In this document: piece by piece, positions 1 through 5,231 of the stretch
Numbering within the stretch: the first letter of the stretch is position 1
Layout: each line of letters opens with the position of its first letter
NCBI GenBank assembly: GCA_030608125.1
Contig: JAUWEU010000047.1
Span: forward strand, 1-6,086
DNA from: Dehalococcoidia bacterium
GTDB lineage: Bacteria > Chloroflexota > Dehalococcoidia > Dehalococcoidales > W498
DNA: 6,086 nt
Direction: 5' to 3'
Program-made: the position numbers and the translations under genes
The notes under the pieces: generated by a model
Told to the model about the DNA's origin: nothing
The model's input: only the letters and a program-made list of their open reading frames with translations
The model's database searches: none

Positions 1-1081
1 TTTCAAGACAGTAAACATCTACACCATAGGTGTGGTTGAAGACTACATCGCTGACATGGAGCAGGTTCTTACCTCAGGCGCTCCTGGCGATGGCTTGATT
101 CTGGGCAGAGATTGCGGGCTTCCCTATTATTACTGGCAGGATGGCGCTTCCTGGCACACCATGGCTAACAGAACTCGCTACAAGGGATATGATATGCGGG
201 CAGAAGCCACAGCTACGCGGGGTGACAATATATTCACTCAGGGATGTACTGACGGCTATGACCGGGTAGCTTCCTATGAGGCATGGGCGTCTGTAGTGTT
301 GGCCAATGGCTGGAAAGTTGAGGTAACCCAGGAGTATACCCAGTGGGGGCATGAAGTAAAAATCACCCATCCTGATGGTGTTAGATGTAGCTATGTTTAT
401 GGCGATCCTCATCTCCTTCAAAAGGGGGGCACCATGCAACAGGAGTTGGCTGCTGTGGGTGAATATGTTTTCCATCTCGGCCCCGATGTCTTTGCTGACT
501 ATACCCTCAACCTTATCTGCCTCAAAGCCAACGCCGGTTTCTCCCTGGTCACTGCCATGAACATAACAGGACCCGATAATTATCTATTAACCATGGGGCG
601 TAATGGCGAGGTAAAGGTCAGCGGTGGCAGTGGTGGTGGCGACCCTCAGGCTAGACCAAGTCTACCCGGCGACCCGGAGATAGAATTCATTGAGGCTCCA
701 AGGAATGGAGCCACCTTGTATGGCTCTGGAGTCACCATAAGAGTGGAGGCTAACGAGTGCCTCCAGAATGCAACTCTCCACTTTGGTGGTGATAGCTACC
801 CCATGACCGACATGGATGTAGGCAAGGAGCTACGCTGGGAAAAGACCCTGAGCGGGCTTGCCCTTGGCACTTATTTATTCCATGTAACAGGAACGGATAT
901 GGACGGCGATTCTGGCTCAAGCTCAGAACGTCAGGTCACCCTTCGAGGTGGGGCTCCTCCAGTAGGTGGCGAGGTTTATCCCATAAATAAGGCTAATGTC
1001 TTAGCACCATGGCTCGGCTTGGCTCTGATTCTAGCCATTGGTGGAGGCATACTAGTGATGAGACGGCGTAGAACCGATTAA
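1..1081 (+). CDS. Membrane-anchored surface protein with Ig-like domain, 5'-truncated
   Basis: The reading frame is already open at base 2 and has no upstream stop, so the gene begins outside the window. A GTG at 32 could serve as a start but has no ribosome binding site, and I do not trust it. Numbering from that GTG, residues 1-200 form a domain I do not recognise, rich in Tyr, Trp and Gly. Residues 197-214 are a Gly/Ser/Pro linker. Residues 216-306 look like a bacterial Ig-like beta-sandwich domain (alternating strands, a Gly-Thr-Tyr-Leu-Phe-His-Val strand and an Asp-Met-Asp-Gly-Asp turn). The C-terminus has Tyr-Pro-Ile-Asn-Lys, then Leu-Ala-Pro-Trp and a hydrophobic helix (about 323-343), and ends in four Arg (344-347). 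That tail predicts an exported protein held in the membrane by its C-terminus with the bulk outside. The ligand or role is unknown. A predicted caspase-like lipoprotein follows 37 bases downstream, probably in the same transcript. Confidence 0.8.
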   Translation, partial: FKTVNIYTIGVVEDYIADMEQVLTSGAPGDGLILGRDCGLPYYYWQDGASWHTMANRTRYKGYDMRAEATATRGDNIFTQGCTDGYDRVASYEAWASVVLANGWKVEVTQEYTQWGHEVKITHPDGVRCSYVYGDPHLLQKGGTMQQELAAVGEYVFHLGPDVFADYTLNLICLKANAGFSLVTAMNITGPDNYLLTMGRNGEVKVSGGSGGGDPQARPSLPGDPEIEFIEAPRNGATLYGSGVTIRVEANECLQNATLHFGGDSYPMTDMDVGKELRWEKTLSGLALGTYLFHVTGTDMDGDSGSSSERQVTLRGGAPPVGGEVYPINKANVLAPWLGLALILAIGGGILVMRRRRTD

Positions 1082-1118
1082 GCTTAGAGCTGTAAAACAT
1101 AGTTTTTATATAGCCCGA

Positions 1119-1865
1119 GTGGTGCTTAGCTTAGCCTTGCTAGGGCTAACTTTATCTGGGGGCTGCTCAGCACCTAGCCCAAACTTTGAGGCTAAGGCAG
1201 CTATTATTGACCAGCTTTACGTGCTTAAGCCAAACCAAGCCTTCATCGACAAGATGACACAAGTCCTTGAGGCTTATGGCTTTAAGGTTGATACCTATCA
1301 GGGTGATGAGGTTACCGTTGACTTCTATCGCCAGTTGCTAACCTATGGATATAACCTGATCATTTTTCGTGCTCATTCGGGGTTGCTTGGCAGCCAAGAG
1401 AAGATCTTTTATAGAACCTGCCTATTTACTAATGAGCGCTATAGCGAAATAGGGTATATTACCGAGCAATTGACTGACCAGTTAGCAATGGCCAGGATTA
1501 GTGAGTATCATCCCTGGGTATTCGCTATAGGCTCAAAATTCATCACCAAGAGTATGGAAGGACGATTCCCCAACACCATTATCGTAATGATGGGCTGCTC
1601 TTGCCTTCACCTTCAAGATTTAGCACAAGCCTTTATTCAGAAGGGGGCATCAACTTATATGGGCTGGGATGTTAGCGTTGGTTTAGACTATGTTGATAAT
1701 GCCACCATAACCCTGATAGAGAGATTCTGCTCCGAAGCGGTCACCGTAGAAGTAGCCATAGCTGAAACTATGCAGGAAAAAGGTCCTGACCCAAATTACG
1801 GCGCATTACTGAAATATTACCCACCGCAAAGTGGTGATAAAATTCTAAAAGAGCTAATTCAATAG
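1119..1865 (+). CDS. Predicted lipoprotein with caspase/gingipain-like (clan CD) fold
   Basis: The 248-residue product begins with a hydrophobic stretch ending Leu-Ser-Gly-Gly-Cys (Cys16), a slightly irregular lipobox, so the mature protein is probably lipid-anchored outside the membrane. An early helix/strand unit (residues 27-60) leads to the strand Asn-Leu-Ile-Ile-Phe-Arg-Ala-His-Ser-Gly (His86). A second strand, Thr-Ile-Ile-Val-Met-Met-Gly-Cys-Ser-Cys, carries Cys160 and Cys162. Then come a helix and Lys-Gly-Ala-Ser-Thr-Tyr-Met-Gly-Trp (to Trp183). A His after one hydrophobic strand, a Cys after the next and a later Gly-Ala-x-x-Tyr-x-Gly-Trp strand are the layout of clan CD cysteine peptidases (C25 gingipain, caspase, CHAT); catalysis is inferred, not proven. 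GTG 1119 is the first usual start after an in-frame stop at 1059, but it has no clear Shine-Dalgarno and gives a signal peptide without basic residues. The true start may lie upstream. Confidence 0.72.
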   Translation: MVLSLALLGLTLSGGCSAPSPNFEAKAAIIDQLYVLKPNQAFIDKMTQVLEAYGFKVDTYQGDEVTVDFYRQLLTYGYNLIIFRAHSGLLGSQEKIFYRTCLFTNERYSEIGYITEQLTDQLAMARISEYHPWVFAIGSKFITKSMEGRFPNTIIVMMGCSCLHLQDLAQAFIQKGASTYMGWDVSVGLDYVDNATITLIERFCSEAVTVEVAIAETMQEKGPDPNYGALLKYYPPQSGDKILKELIQ

Positions 1866-1873
1866 GAATGGAA

Positions 1874-1903
1874 GACCAAACTCCAACGATTCCGAGTCTG
1901 GTC
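1874..1903 (+). terminator. Imperfect hairpin after the lipoprotein gene
   Basis: Eight bases after the lipoprotein stop codon, GACCA-A-ACTC pairs with GAGT-C-TGGTC around a 10-base loop, giving a 10-position stem with one A/C mismatch. No T-run follows, so it is not a standard intrinsic terminator. It could mark a 3' end or RNA processing site separating this gene from the plsC promoter just downstream. Confidence 0.3.
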
Positions 1904-1937
1904 ATTGATGATTGGTAACCACTTTCTTTATTAGGGT

Positions 1938-1967
1938 TTGTCTTTGCCCTCAGCTATGGGTTATAAT
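1938..1967 (+). promoter_or_regulatory. Sigma70-type promoter of plsC-ispH
   Basis: A perfect TATAAT lies at 1962-1967. TTGTCT at 1938-1943 (4 of 6 matches to TTGACA) sits 18 bases upstream. Transcription would begin near 1974, leaving about 25 bases before the GTG at 1999. This fits that start and excludes an earlier TTG start at 1912, which would lie upstream of the promoter. Confidence 0.6.
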
Positions 1968-1986
1968 CGGCAAGTATCGGCTTTGT

Positions 1987-1991
1987 GGAGG
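1987..1991 (+). promoter_or_regulatory. Ribosome binding site that fixes the plsC start
   Basis: GGAGG lies 7 bases before GTG 1999. No comparable site precedes the alternative in-frame TTG at 1912, so the site selects the shorter 213-residue protein. Confidence 0.75.
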
Positions 1992-1998
1992 CAGAATA

Positions 1999-2640
1999 GT
2001 GCCCTGGTTCTATTATGTGGGTAGGCTGATTGTGAGGACGCTGCTCCTTCTCCTCACTCGGTGGCAAATCAAAGGCAGACAGAATATCCCTAGCCAGGGA
2101 CCCTTGCTAATTGTAGCCAATCATATTCATCTAGCTGACCCGCCTTTACTTGTGGTTAGCCTCAGCCGAAAGGTGATATTTATGGCAAAAAAGGAGTTAT
2201 TCCATTTCAGGGCGATTGGTTACTTCATACGCGGCTTCGGTGCTTTTTCTGTGCACCGAGGGCAACTGGATAGGAAGGCTCTGCGCCAGGTGCACCAACT
2301 ATTAGCTGATGGTCAGGCTCTGGTTCTATTCCCTGAGGGAACAAGGAGCAAGAACGCCCAATTACAGCCTGCTTTCCCCGGTGCAGCCCTAATTGCCTCA
2401 CGTAGTGGTGTTCCTGTTATTCCCGTTGGCATTATTGGCACAGAAAAAATTAAGGGTGTGGTCTGGATGCTGCGTCGCCCTCGGATAACAGTTAACATTG
2501 GTCGTCCTTTCTATCTGCCACCGGTTAATAGTCAATTGACTAAGGTAGAGCTGGCTGAACTTACTAATTCTATTATGGAGCACATCGCTGAGCTCCTCCC
2601 CCCACAATATCGAGGAAATTATGCTGGACAAGGAAATTAG
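1999..2640 (+). CDS. plsC: 1-acyl-sn-glycerol-3-phosphate acyltransferase (PlsC family)
   Basis: This 213-residue enzyme of the PlsC/LPLAT family transfers an acyl chain to lysophosphatidic acid to form phosphatidic acid, on the cytoplasmic face of the membrane. All four family blocks are visible: the catalytic Asn-His-x4-Asp motif (His42, Asp47), the Phe-Ser-Val-His-Arg-Gly block (about 83-88), Phe-Pro-Glu-Gly-Thr-Arg-Ser (111-117) for phosphate binding, and Val-Pro-Val-Ile-Pro-Val (138-143). A hydrophobic N-terminal segment (about residues 4-20) should sit at the membrane. Length is normal for short bacterial members. The start is GTG 1999, set by GGAGG 7 bases upstream and by a promoter at 1938-1967. 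The stop codon directly abuts the ispH start, so the two genes are one operon with likely translational coupling. Acyl-donor preference cannot be read from the sequence. Confidence 0.92.
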   Translation: MPWFYYVGRLIVRTLLLLLTRWQIKGRQNIPSQGPLLIVANHIHLADPPLLVVSLSRKVIFMAKKELFHFRAIGYFIRGFGAFSVHRGQLDRKALRQVHQLLADGQALVLFPEGTRSKNAQLQPAFPGAALIASRSGVPVIPVGIIGTEKIKGVVWMLRRPRITVNIGRPFYLPPVNSQLTKVELAELTNSIMEHIAELLPPQYRGNYAGQGN

Positions 2641-3495
2641 GTGGCATTAAGAATTGAGAAGGCGGGTGTAGTAGGCTTTTGCTTTGGGGTCAAGCGAGCT
2701 GTTGATATCTTGGAGAAGGTTGCCGGTGAGCGTGGTGGGGTGGAAACATTGGGGGCGGTGGTGCATAACCAGCAGGTGCTGCAAAGACTAGCTGAGATCG
2801 GGGTTAGAGTAGCCAACGGGGTGGATGATATACAGGGTGATACTGTGGTAATTAGCGCTCACGGGGTGAACCCACAACTAGAGGAAGAAGTTCGGACTCG
2901 GCATATCAAAATAATTGATACTACTTGCCCTTTTGTTCGTAGAGCCCAGGTGGTAGTTCGGAGATTAGCTGAGTCTGGCTTTTTTGTTGTCATATACGGT
3001 GATATTAACCATCCTGAGGTCAAGGGTGTTCTTGGTTGGGCTAAGAATGGAGGAGTGGCGACTCTAGATGAGAAATTTGTTACAGAATTTGACTATTTAC
3101 CTCGCCGTTTAGGCATTCTATCCCAAACAACTCAGATACCAGCTCGTTTTACCAAATTTGTAAAGAAACTTATTGATTCTGCCTTGGTTAAAGACAACGA
3201 ACTACGCATCATTGATACCATATGTCATGATACTAGAAAACGACAGGCGGCAGCCGTCAAGTTAGCTAATAAAGTAGACTTGATGCTCGTTATCGGTAGT
3301 CATACTAGTGCTAATACCAATCATATTGTTGAGCTATGTTCTATGGCTACTAAAACATATCTAATTGAATCTGCGGAGGCAATTCAACCTCCTTGGTTTC
3401 AAGGTCAACACTATATAGGTGTAACTACTGGTGCTTCTACAGCTATGGAGACTATAAATGAAGTATTAATGAAGCTAGAAGCCTTATCTTATTGA
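2641..3495 (+). CDS. ispH: 4-hydroxy-3-methylbut-2-enyl diphosphate reductase
   Basis: IspH (LytB) catalyses the final MEP-pathway step, reducing HMBPP to IPP and DMAPP with a 4Fe-4S cluster in the cytoplasm. At 284 residues it is close to the usual size of short bacterial forms. The three cluster ligands are present: Cys14 in Gly-Phe-Cys-Phe-Gly-Val, Cys96 in Asp-Thr-Thr-Cys-Pro, and Cys195 in Asp-Thr-Ile-Cys. Substrate-binding residues are also there: His42 (Val-His-Asn), His74 (Ser-Ala-His-Gly), His124 and the proton donor Glu126 (Asn-His-Pro-Glu), Thr163/Thr164, the Ser-Ala-Asn-Thr-Asn stretch at 223-227, and Gly-Ala-Ser near 264-266. GTG 2641 follows the plsC stop with no gap, and AAGGA at 2630-2634 lies 6 bases upstream. 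The gene looks intact and shows that isoprenoids are made by the MEP route. It converges on the minus-strand RAM gene, 28 bases away. Confidence 0.96.
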   Translation: MALRIEKAGVVGFCFGVKRAVDILEKVAGERGGVETLGAVVHNQQVLQRLAEIGVRVANGVDDIQGDTVVISAHGVNPQLEEEVRTRHIKIIDTTCPFVRRAQVVVRRLAESGFFVVIYGDINHPEVKGVLGWAKNGGVATLDEKFVTEFDYLPRRLGILSQTTQIPARFTKFVKKLIDSALVKDNELRIIDTICHDTRKRQAAAVKLANKVDLMLVIGSHTSANTNHIVELCSMATKTYLIESAEAIQPPWFQGQHYIGVTTGASTAMETINEVLMKLEALSY

Positions 3496-3523
3496 CGCTT
3501 GAAATCTAGGCGCTTCGGTTTAG

Positions 3524-3760
3524 CTAGCGCGGTAGTGCCAGGCAGGTTACTGTTCTAGAAATGCCAGAGATGGGGTGAATTTTCCCGGTAACTAGGTCAC
3601 CAATATCATTCAAGTTTTCTCCTTCTATTATAGCGATAATATCATAAGGCCCGGTTACAGTATCAACTGATTTCACCCCTGCTAGCTGCTCTAGACTAGT
3701 AGTGACTTCCTTGGTTTTACCTACGGCTGTTTCAATTAGAATAAAAGCCTTAGCTGCCAC
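3524..3760 (-). CDS. Stand-alone Lrp/AsnC ligand-binding (RAM) domain protein
   Basis: The 78-residue product is a single alpha/beta RAM domain of the kind found at the C-terminus of Lrp/AsnC regulators. It has the opening strand Ala-Phe-Ile-Leu-Ile-Glu-Thr, a helix with Val-Thr-Thr-Ser-Leu-Glu-Gln-Leu, then Val-Thr-Gly-Pro-Tyr-Asp-Ile-Ile-Ala, an Ile-Gly-Asp-Leu-Val helix, and a closing strand Ile-Ser-Arg-Thr-Val-Thr-Cys-Leu-Ala. There is no helix-turn-helix, so it cannot bind DNA alone in the Lrp manner. Such domains form dimers or octamers that bind amino acids or other small metabolites, and may act with a full-length Lrp or as a metabolite sensor. The start is GTG with its first base at 3760, placed by an excellent AAAGGAGGTGA ribosome site. 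A longer in-frame ORF to 3826 would run through the promoter and is rejected. It is divergent from an acyl-CoA dehydrogenase gene. Confidence 0.85.
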   Translation of the reverse strand: MAAKAFILIETAVGKTKEVTTSLEQLAGVKSVDTVTGPYDIIAIIEGENLNDIGDLVTGKIHPISGISRTVTCLALPR

Positions 3761-3765
3761 TGAAT

Positions 3766-3776
3766 TCACCTCCTTT
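3766..3776 (-). promoter_or_regulatory. Strong ribosome binding site of the RAM-domain gene
   Basis: Read on the minus strand, AAAGGAGGTGA is a near-perfect anti-16S match, with GGAGG 8 bases before the GTG. It shortens the protein from a possible 100 residues to 78. Confidence 0.85.
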
Positions 3777-3797
3777 CCCCGCGTATAGGATATTTCA

Positions 3798-3826
3798 AAT
3801 ATAAAGCAAAGCCATTTTAGTGTCAA
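3798..3826 (-). promoter_or_regulatory. Sigma70-type promoter of the RAM-domain gene
   Basis: On the minus strand, TTGACA (3821-3826) and TATATT (3798-3803) are separated by 17 bases, giving 11 of 12 consensus matches at ideal spacing. Transcription should start near 3791 and leave a leader of about 30 bases. The -35 box lies within the left arm of the inverted repeat at 3811-3856. Confidence 0.78.
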
Positions 3827-3856
3827 TATTAGATATCAGCTTGACATTAAAATTGC
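3811..3856. repeat. 16-bp inverted repeat spanning two divergent -35 boxes
   Basis: The left arm (3811-3826), read on the minus strand, is TTGACACTAAAATGGC. The right arm (3841-3856), read on the plus strand, is TTGACATTAAAATTGC. They match at 14 of 16 positions around a 14-base centre. Each arm begins with a perfect -35 box, so the two divergent promoters share sequence well beyond the hexamer. This is a candidate operator controlling both genes. Confidence 0.7.
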
Positions 3857-3871
3857 GACTCCACTTATAAT
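3841..3871 (+). promoter_or_regulatory. Promoter of the acyl-CoA dehydrogenase gene
   Basis: TTGACA (3841-3846) and TATAAT (3866-3871) are both perfect hexamers, but the spacer is 19 bases, longer than the preferred 17. Such promoters are often weak or activator-dependent. Transcription would begin near 3878, which supports the TTG start at 3921 over an in-frame TTG at 3885. Confidence 0.65.
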
Positions 3872-3885
3872 AAGCTGACTTTAGT
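3866..3885 (+). repeat. 20-bp direct repeat, copy 1 (-10 and early leader)
   Basis: TATAATAAGCTGACTTTAGT is identical to 5198-5217. In both places it starts with the -10 box and runs about 14 bases past it, across the expected transcription start. It may be a shared operator or a conserved initial transcribed region. Confidence 0.85.
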
Positions 3886-3901
3886 TGGAAAGCAATAGAC
3901 T

Positions 3902-3916
3902 AAAGGAAAGGGGGGG
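3902..3916 (+). promoter_or_regulatory. Purine-rich ribosome binding site that decides the acyl-CoA dehydrogenase start
   Basis: AAAGGAAAGGGGGGG ends 4 bases before TTG 3921. The alternative TTG at 3885 lies almost at the predicted transcription start and has no such site. Confidence 0.6.
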
Positions 3917-3920
3917 TATC

Positions 3921-5078
3921 TTGGAGTATTTCTTAAGTGAGCAGCAAAAGGAAATCAAGGCTCTGGCAAGAACCATAGCTGAGGAAAAGATATTACCGGT
4001 GCGGGCGGAGCTTGATGAGAAGGAAGAGTTTCCCTGGGCTATAATGAAAGACCTCGCCTATACTGACATGTTTGGTGTCTTTATCCCCGAGGAATATGGG
4101 GGTGTAGGCGGGGGCTGTCTTGATCTATGTCTGGTTGTGGAGGAGCTAAGCCGAGTATGTAGTAGTGTTGCTATTAGCTATGCTGCCAGCGCACTGGGAA
4201 GCTTTGCCTTGCTAGAGTATGGCACTGAAGAGCAGAAGCGGAAATACCTGCCTGACATTGCCTCTGGGAAGAAACTAGCCGCCTTCGCTCTAACTGAGGC
4301 AACAGCCGGCAGTGATGCCGGTGCCATAAGGACAACCGCCCGCCGAGAAAAGGGGGGCTATGTGCTTAACGGCACCAAGCAGTTTATCACCAACGGGGGT
4401 GAGGCTGAGATATATACCGTTATTGCCTTGACTGCTAAAGAAAGGGGAGCCCGTGGCGCTAGCGCTTTCCTGGTGGAGAAGGATACACCGGGCTTCTCTT
4501 TCGGCAGGAAAGAGAAGAAGATGGGCATTCGTGCTTCTTCAACAAGGGAACTAGTTTTCCAAGATTGTCTGGTTCCTGAGGAGAATATGATTGGAAGGGA
4601 GGGAATGGGATTTATTATGACGATGAGACTCTTAGACCGTTCCCGTCCGGGAATAGGGGCTCAAGCCGTGGGACTGGCTCAAGGAGCATTGGAAGCGGCA
4701 GTAGACCATGCTCGGCAGCGTATCCAATTCGGACACCCTATCATTTCTATTCAAGCCGTCCAGCATATGCTGGCTGACATGGCTATCCAGGTGGAAGCTG
4801 CCAGGTTACTGGTTTACGCCGCAGCCAGGACAATAGATAGCGGGGCAAAGAACTTCACTGCAGAAGCAGCTATGGCTAAGGTCTTTGCCTCAGACGTGGC
4901 GATGAGAGTTACCACTGATGCCGTGCAGATTTTTGGAGGTGTTGGCTACATGCGTGATTATCCTATTGAGAAAATGATGAGAGATGCCAAAATCACCCAG
5001 ATATATGAAGGTACTAATCAGGTATTAAGAAATGTCATCGCCTCTGAACTTAGGAAGAGAAAGGCAATGCGTGAATGA
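3921..5078 (+). CDS. Acyl-CoA dehydrogenase
   Basis: This FAD-dependent enzyme oxidises acyl-CoA to trans-2-enoyl-CoA and passes electrons to electron-transfer flavoprotein. Its 385 residues are the normal family size, and starting at TTG 3921 gives the typical opening Glu-Tyr-Phe-Leu-Ser-Glu-Gln-Gln. The alpha-helical N-domain occupies about 1-115. The beta domain carries family signature 1, Ala-Leu-Thr-Glu-x2-Ala-Gly-Ser-Asp (residues about 123-132), and Phe-Ile-Thr-Asn (155-158). The C-terminal helical domain carries signature 2, from Gln336 in Gln-Ile-Phe-Gly-Gly-Val-Gly-Tyr to Asp355. The catalytic base is Glu363 in Ile-Tyr-Glu-Gly-Thr-Asn, the position used by short- and medium-chain and butyryl-CoA enzymes. 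Chain length cannot be decided; short-chain, branched-chain or glutaryl-type substrates are possible. No thiolase, hydratase or ETF gene is adjacent, so it appears to be monocistronic. The promoter shares a 20-bp element with yceD-rpmF and a dyad with the RAM gene. Confidence 0.95.
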   Translation: MEYFLSEQQKEIKALARTIAEEKILPVRAELDEKEEFPWAIMKDLAYTDMFGVFIPEEYGGVGGGCLDLCLVVEELSRVCSSVAISYAASALGSFALLEYGTEEQKRKYLPDIASGKKLAAFALTEATAGSDAGAIRTTARREKGGYVLNGTKQFITNGGEAEIYTVIALTAKERGARGASAFLVEKDTPGFSFGRKEKKMGIRASSTRELVFQDCLVPEENMIGREGMGFIMTMRLLDRSRPGIGAQAVGLAQGALEAAVDHARQRIQFGHPIISIQAVQHMLADMAIQVEAARLLVYAAARTIDSGAKNFTAEAAMAKVFASDVAMRVTTDAVQIFGGVGYMRDYPIEKMMRDAKITQIYEGTNQVLRNVIASELRKRKAMRE

Positions 5079-5173
5079 ACATGGTGTTCTCGTCTCTGCT
5101 GATTTCTGGCTAGTTTGATGACAAGCCATATATCCTCAAAAGTTCGGATTCCCCCGCCTAGGGAGCCATTGGC

Positions 5174-5203
5174 TTGACCTAGATATACGGCTCTGCCTAT
5201 AAT
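5174..5203 (+). promoter_or_regulatory. Promoter of yceD-rpmF
   Basis: TTGACC (5174-5179) and a perfect TATAAT (5198-5203) lie 18 bases apart. Transcription would start near 5210, about 22 bases before the yceD ATG. The -10 box opens the second copy of the 20-bp repeat. Confidence 0.72.
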
Positions 5204-5217
5204 AAGCTGACTTTAGT
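5198..5217 (+). repeat. 20-bp direct repeat, copy 2 (-10 and early leader)
   Basis: This is an exact copy of 3866-3885 in the same position relative to its promoter. The flanking bases differ on both sides (GCC before and GGG after, against ACT and TGG), so conservation is confined to the element. Confidence 0.85.
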
Positions 5218-5231
5218 GGGGGTAGGATGTT

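Noticed and set aside
74..475. 133-residue minus-strand open frame within the surface protein gene
   Set aside because: It lies wholly opposite a convincing coding frame, with no family features and no promoter or ribosome site seen.
1084..1112. Possible promoter (TTAGAG, TATATA) before the lipoprotein gene
   Set aside because: The -35 match is poor and the -10 box is only 6 bases from the GTG. Co-transcription with the upstream gene is simpler.
1912..1998. N-terminal extension of PlsC from a TTG at 1912 (29 more residues)
   Set aside because: It lies upstream of the predicted transcription start (about 1974), has no ribosome site, and encodes residues unlike the family. GTG 1999 has GGAGG at 7 bases.
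3496..3523. Bidirectional terminator between convergent ispH and the RAM gene
   Set aside because: Only a 4-bp GCGC/GCGC pairing near 3509-3530 was found, partly inside the RAM gene, with no T-run.
3761..3826. 22-residue N-terminal extension of the RAM protein
   Set aside because: It would read through the promoter -10 box and the near-perfect ribosome site. The GTG at 3760 explains both and gives a normal RAM start.
3885..3920. 12-residue N-terminal extension of the acyl-CoA dehydrogenase from TTG 3885
   Set aside because: This start would leave almost no leader after the predicted transcription start, and the usual family beginning coincides with TTG 3921 behind a purine-rich site.
5107..5128. 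Hairpin TGGCT-a-GT / AC-a-AGCCA after the acyl-CoA dehydrogenase
   Set aside because: The stem is only 7 pairs with a mismatch and no T-run follows, so it is too weak to call a terminator.
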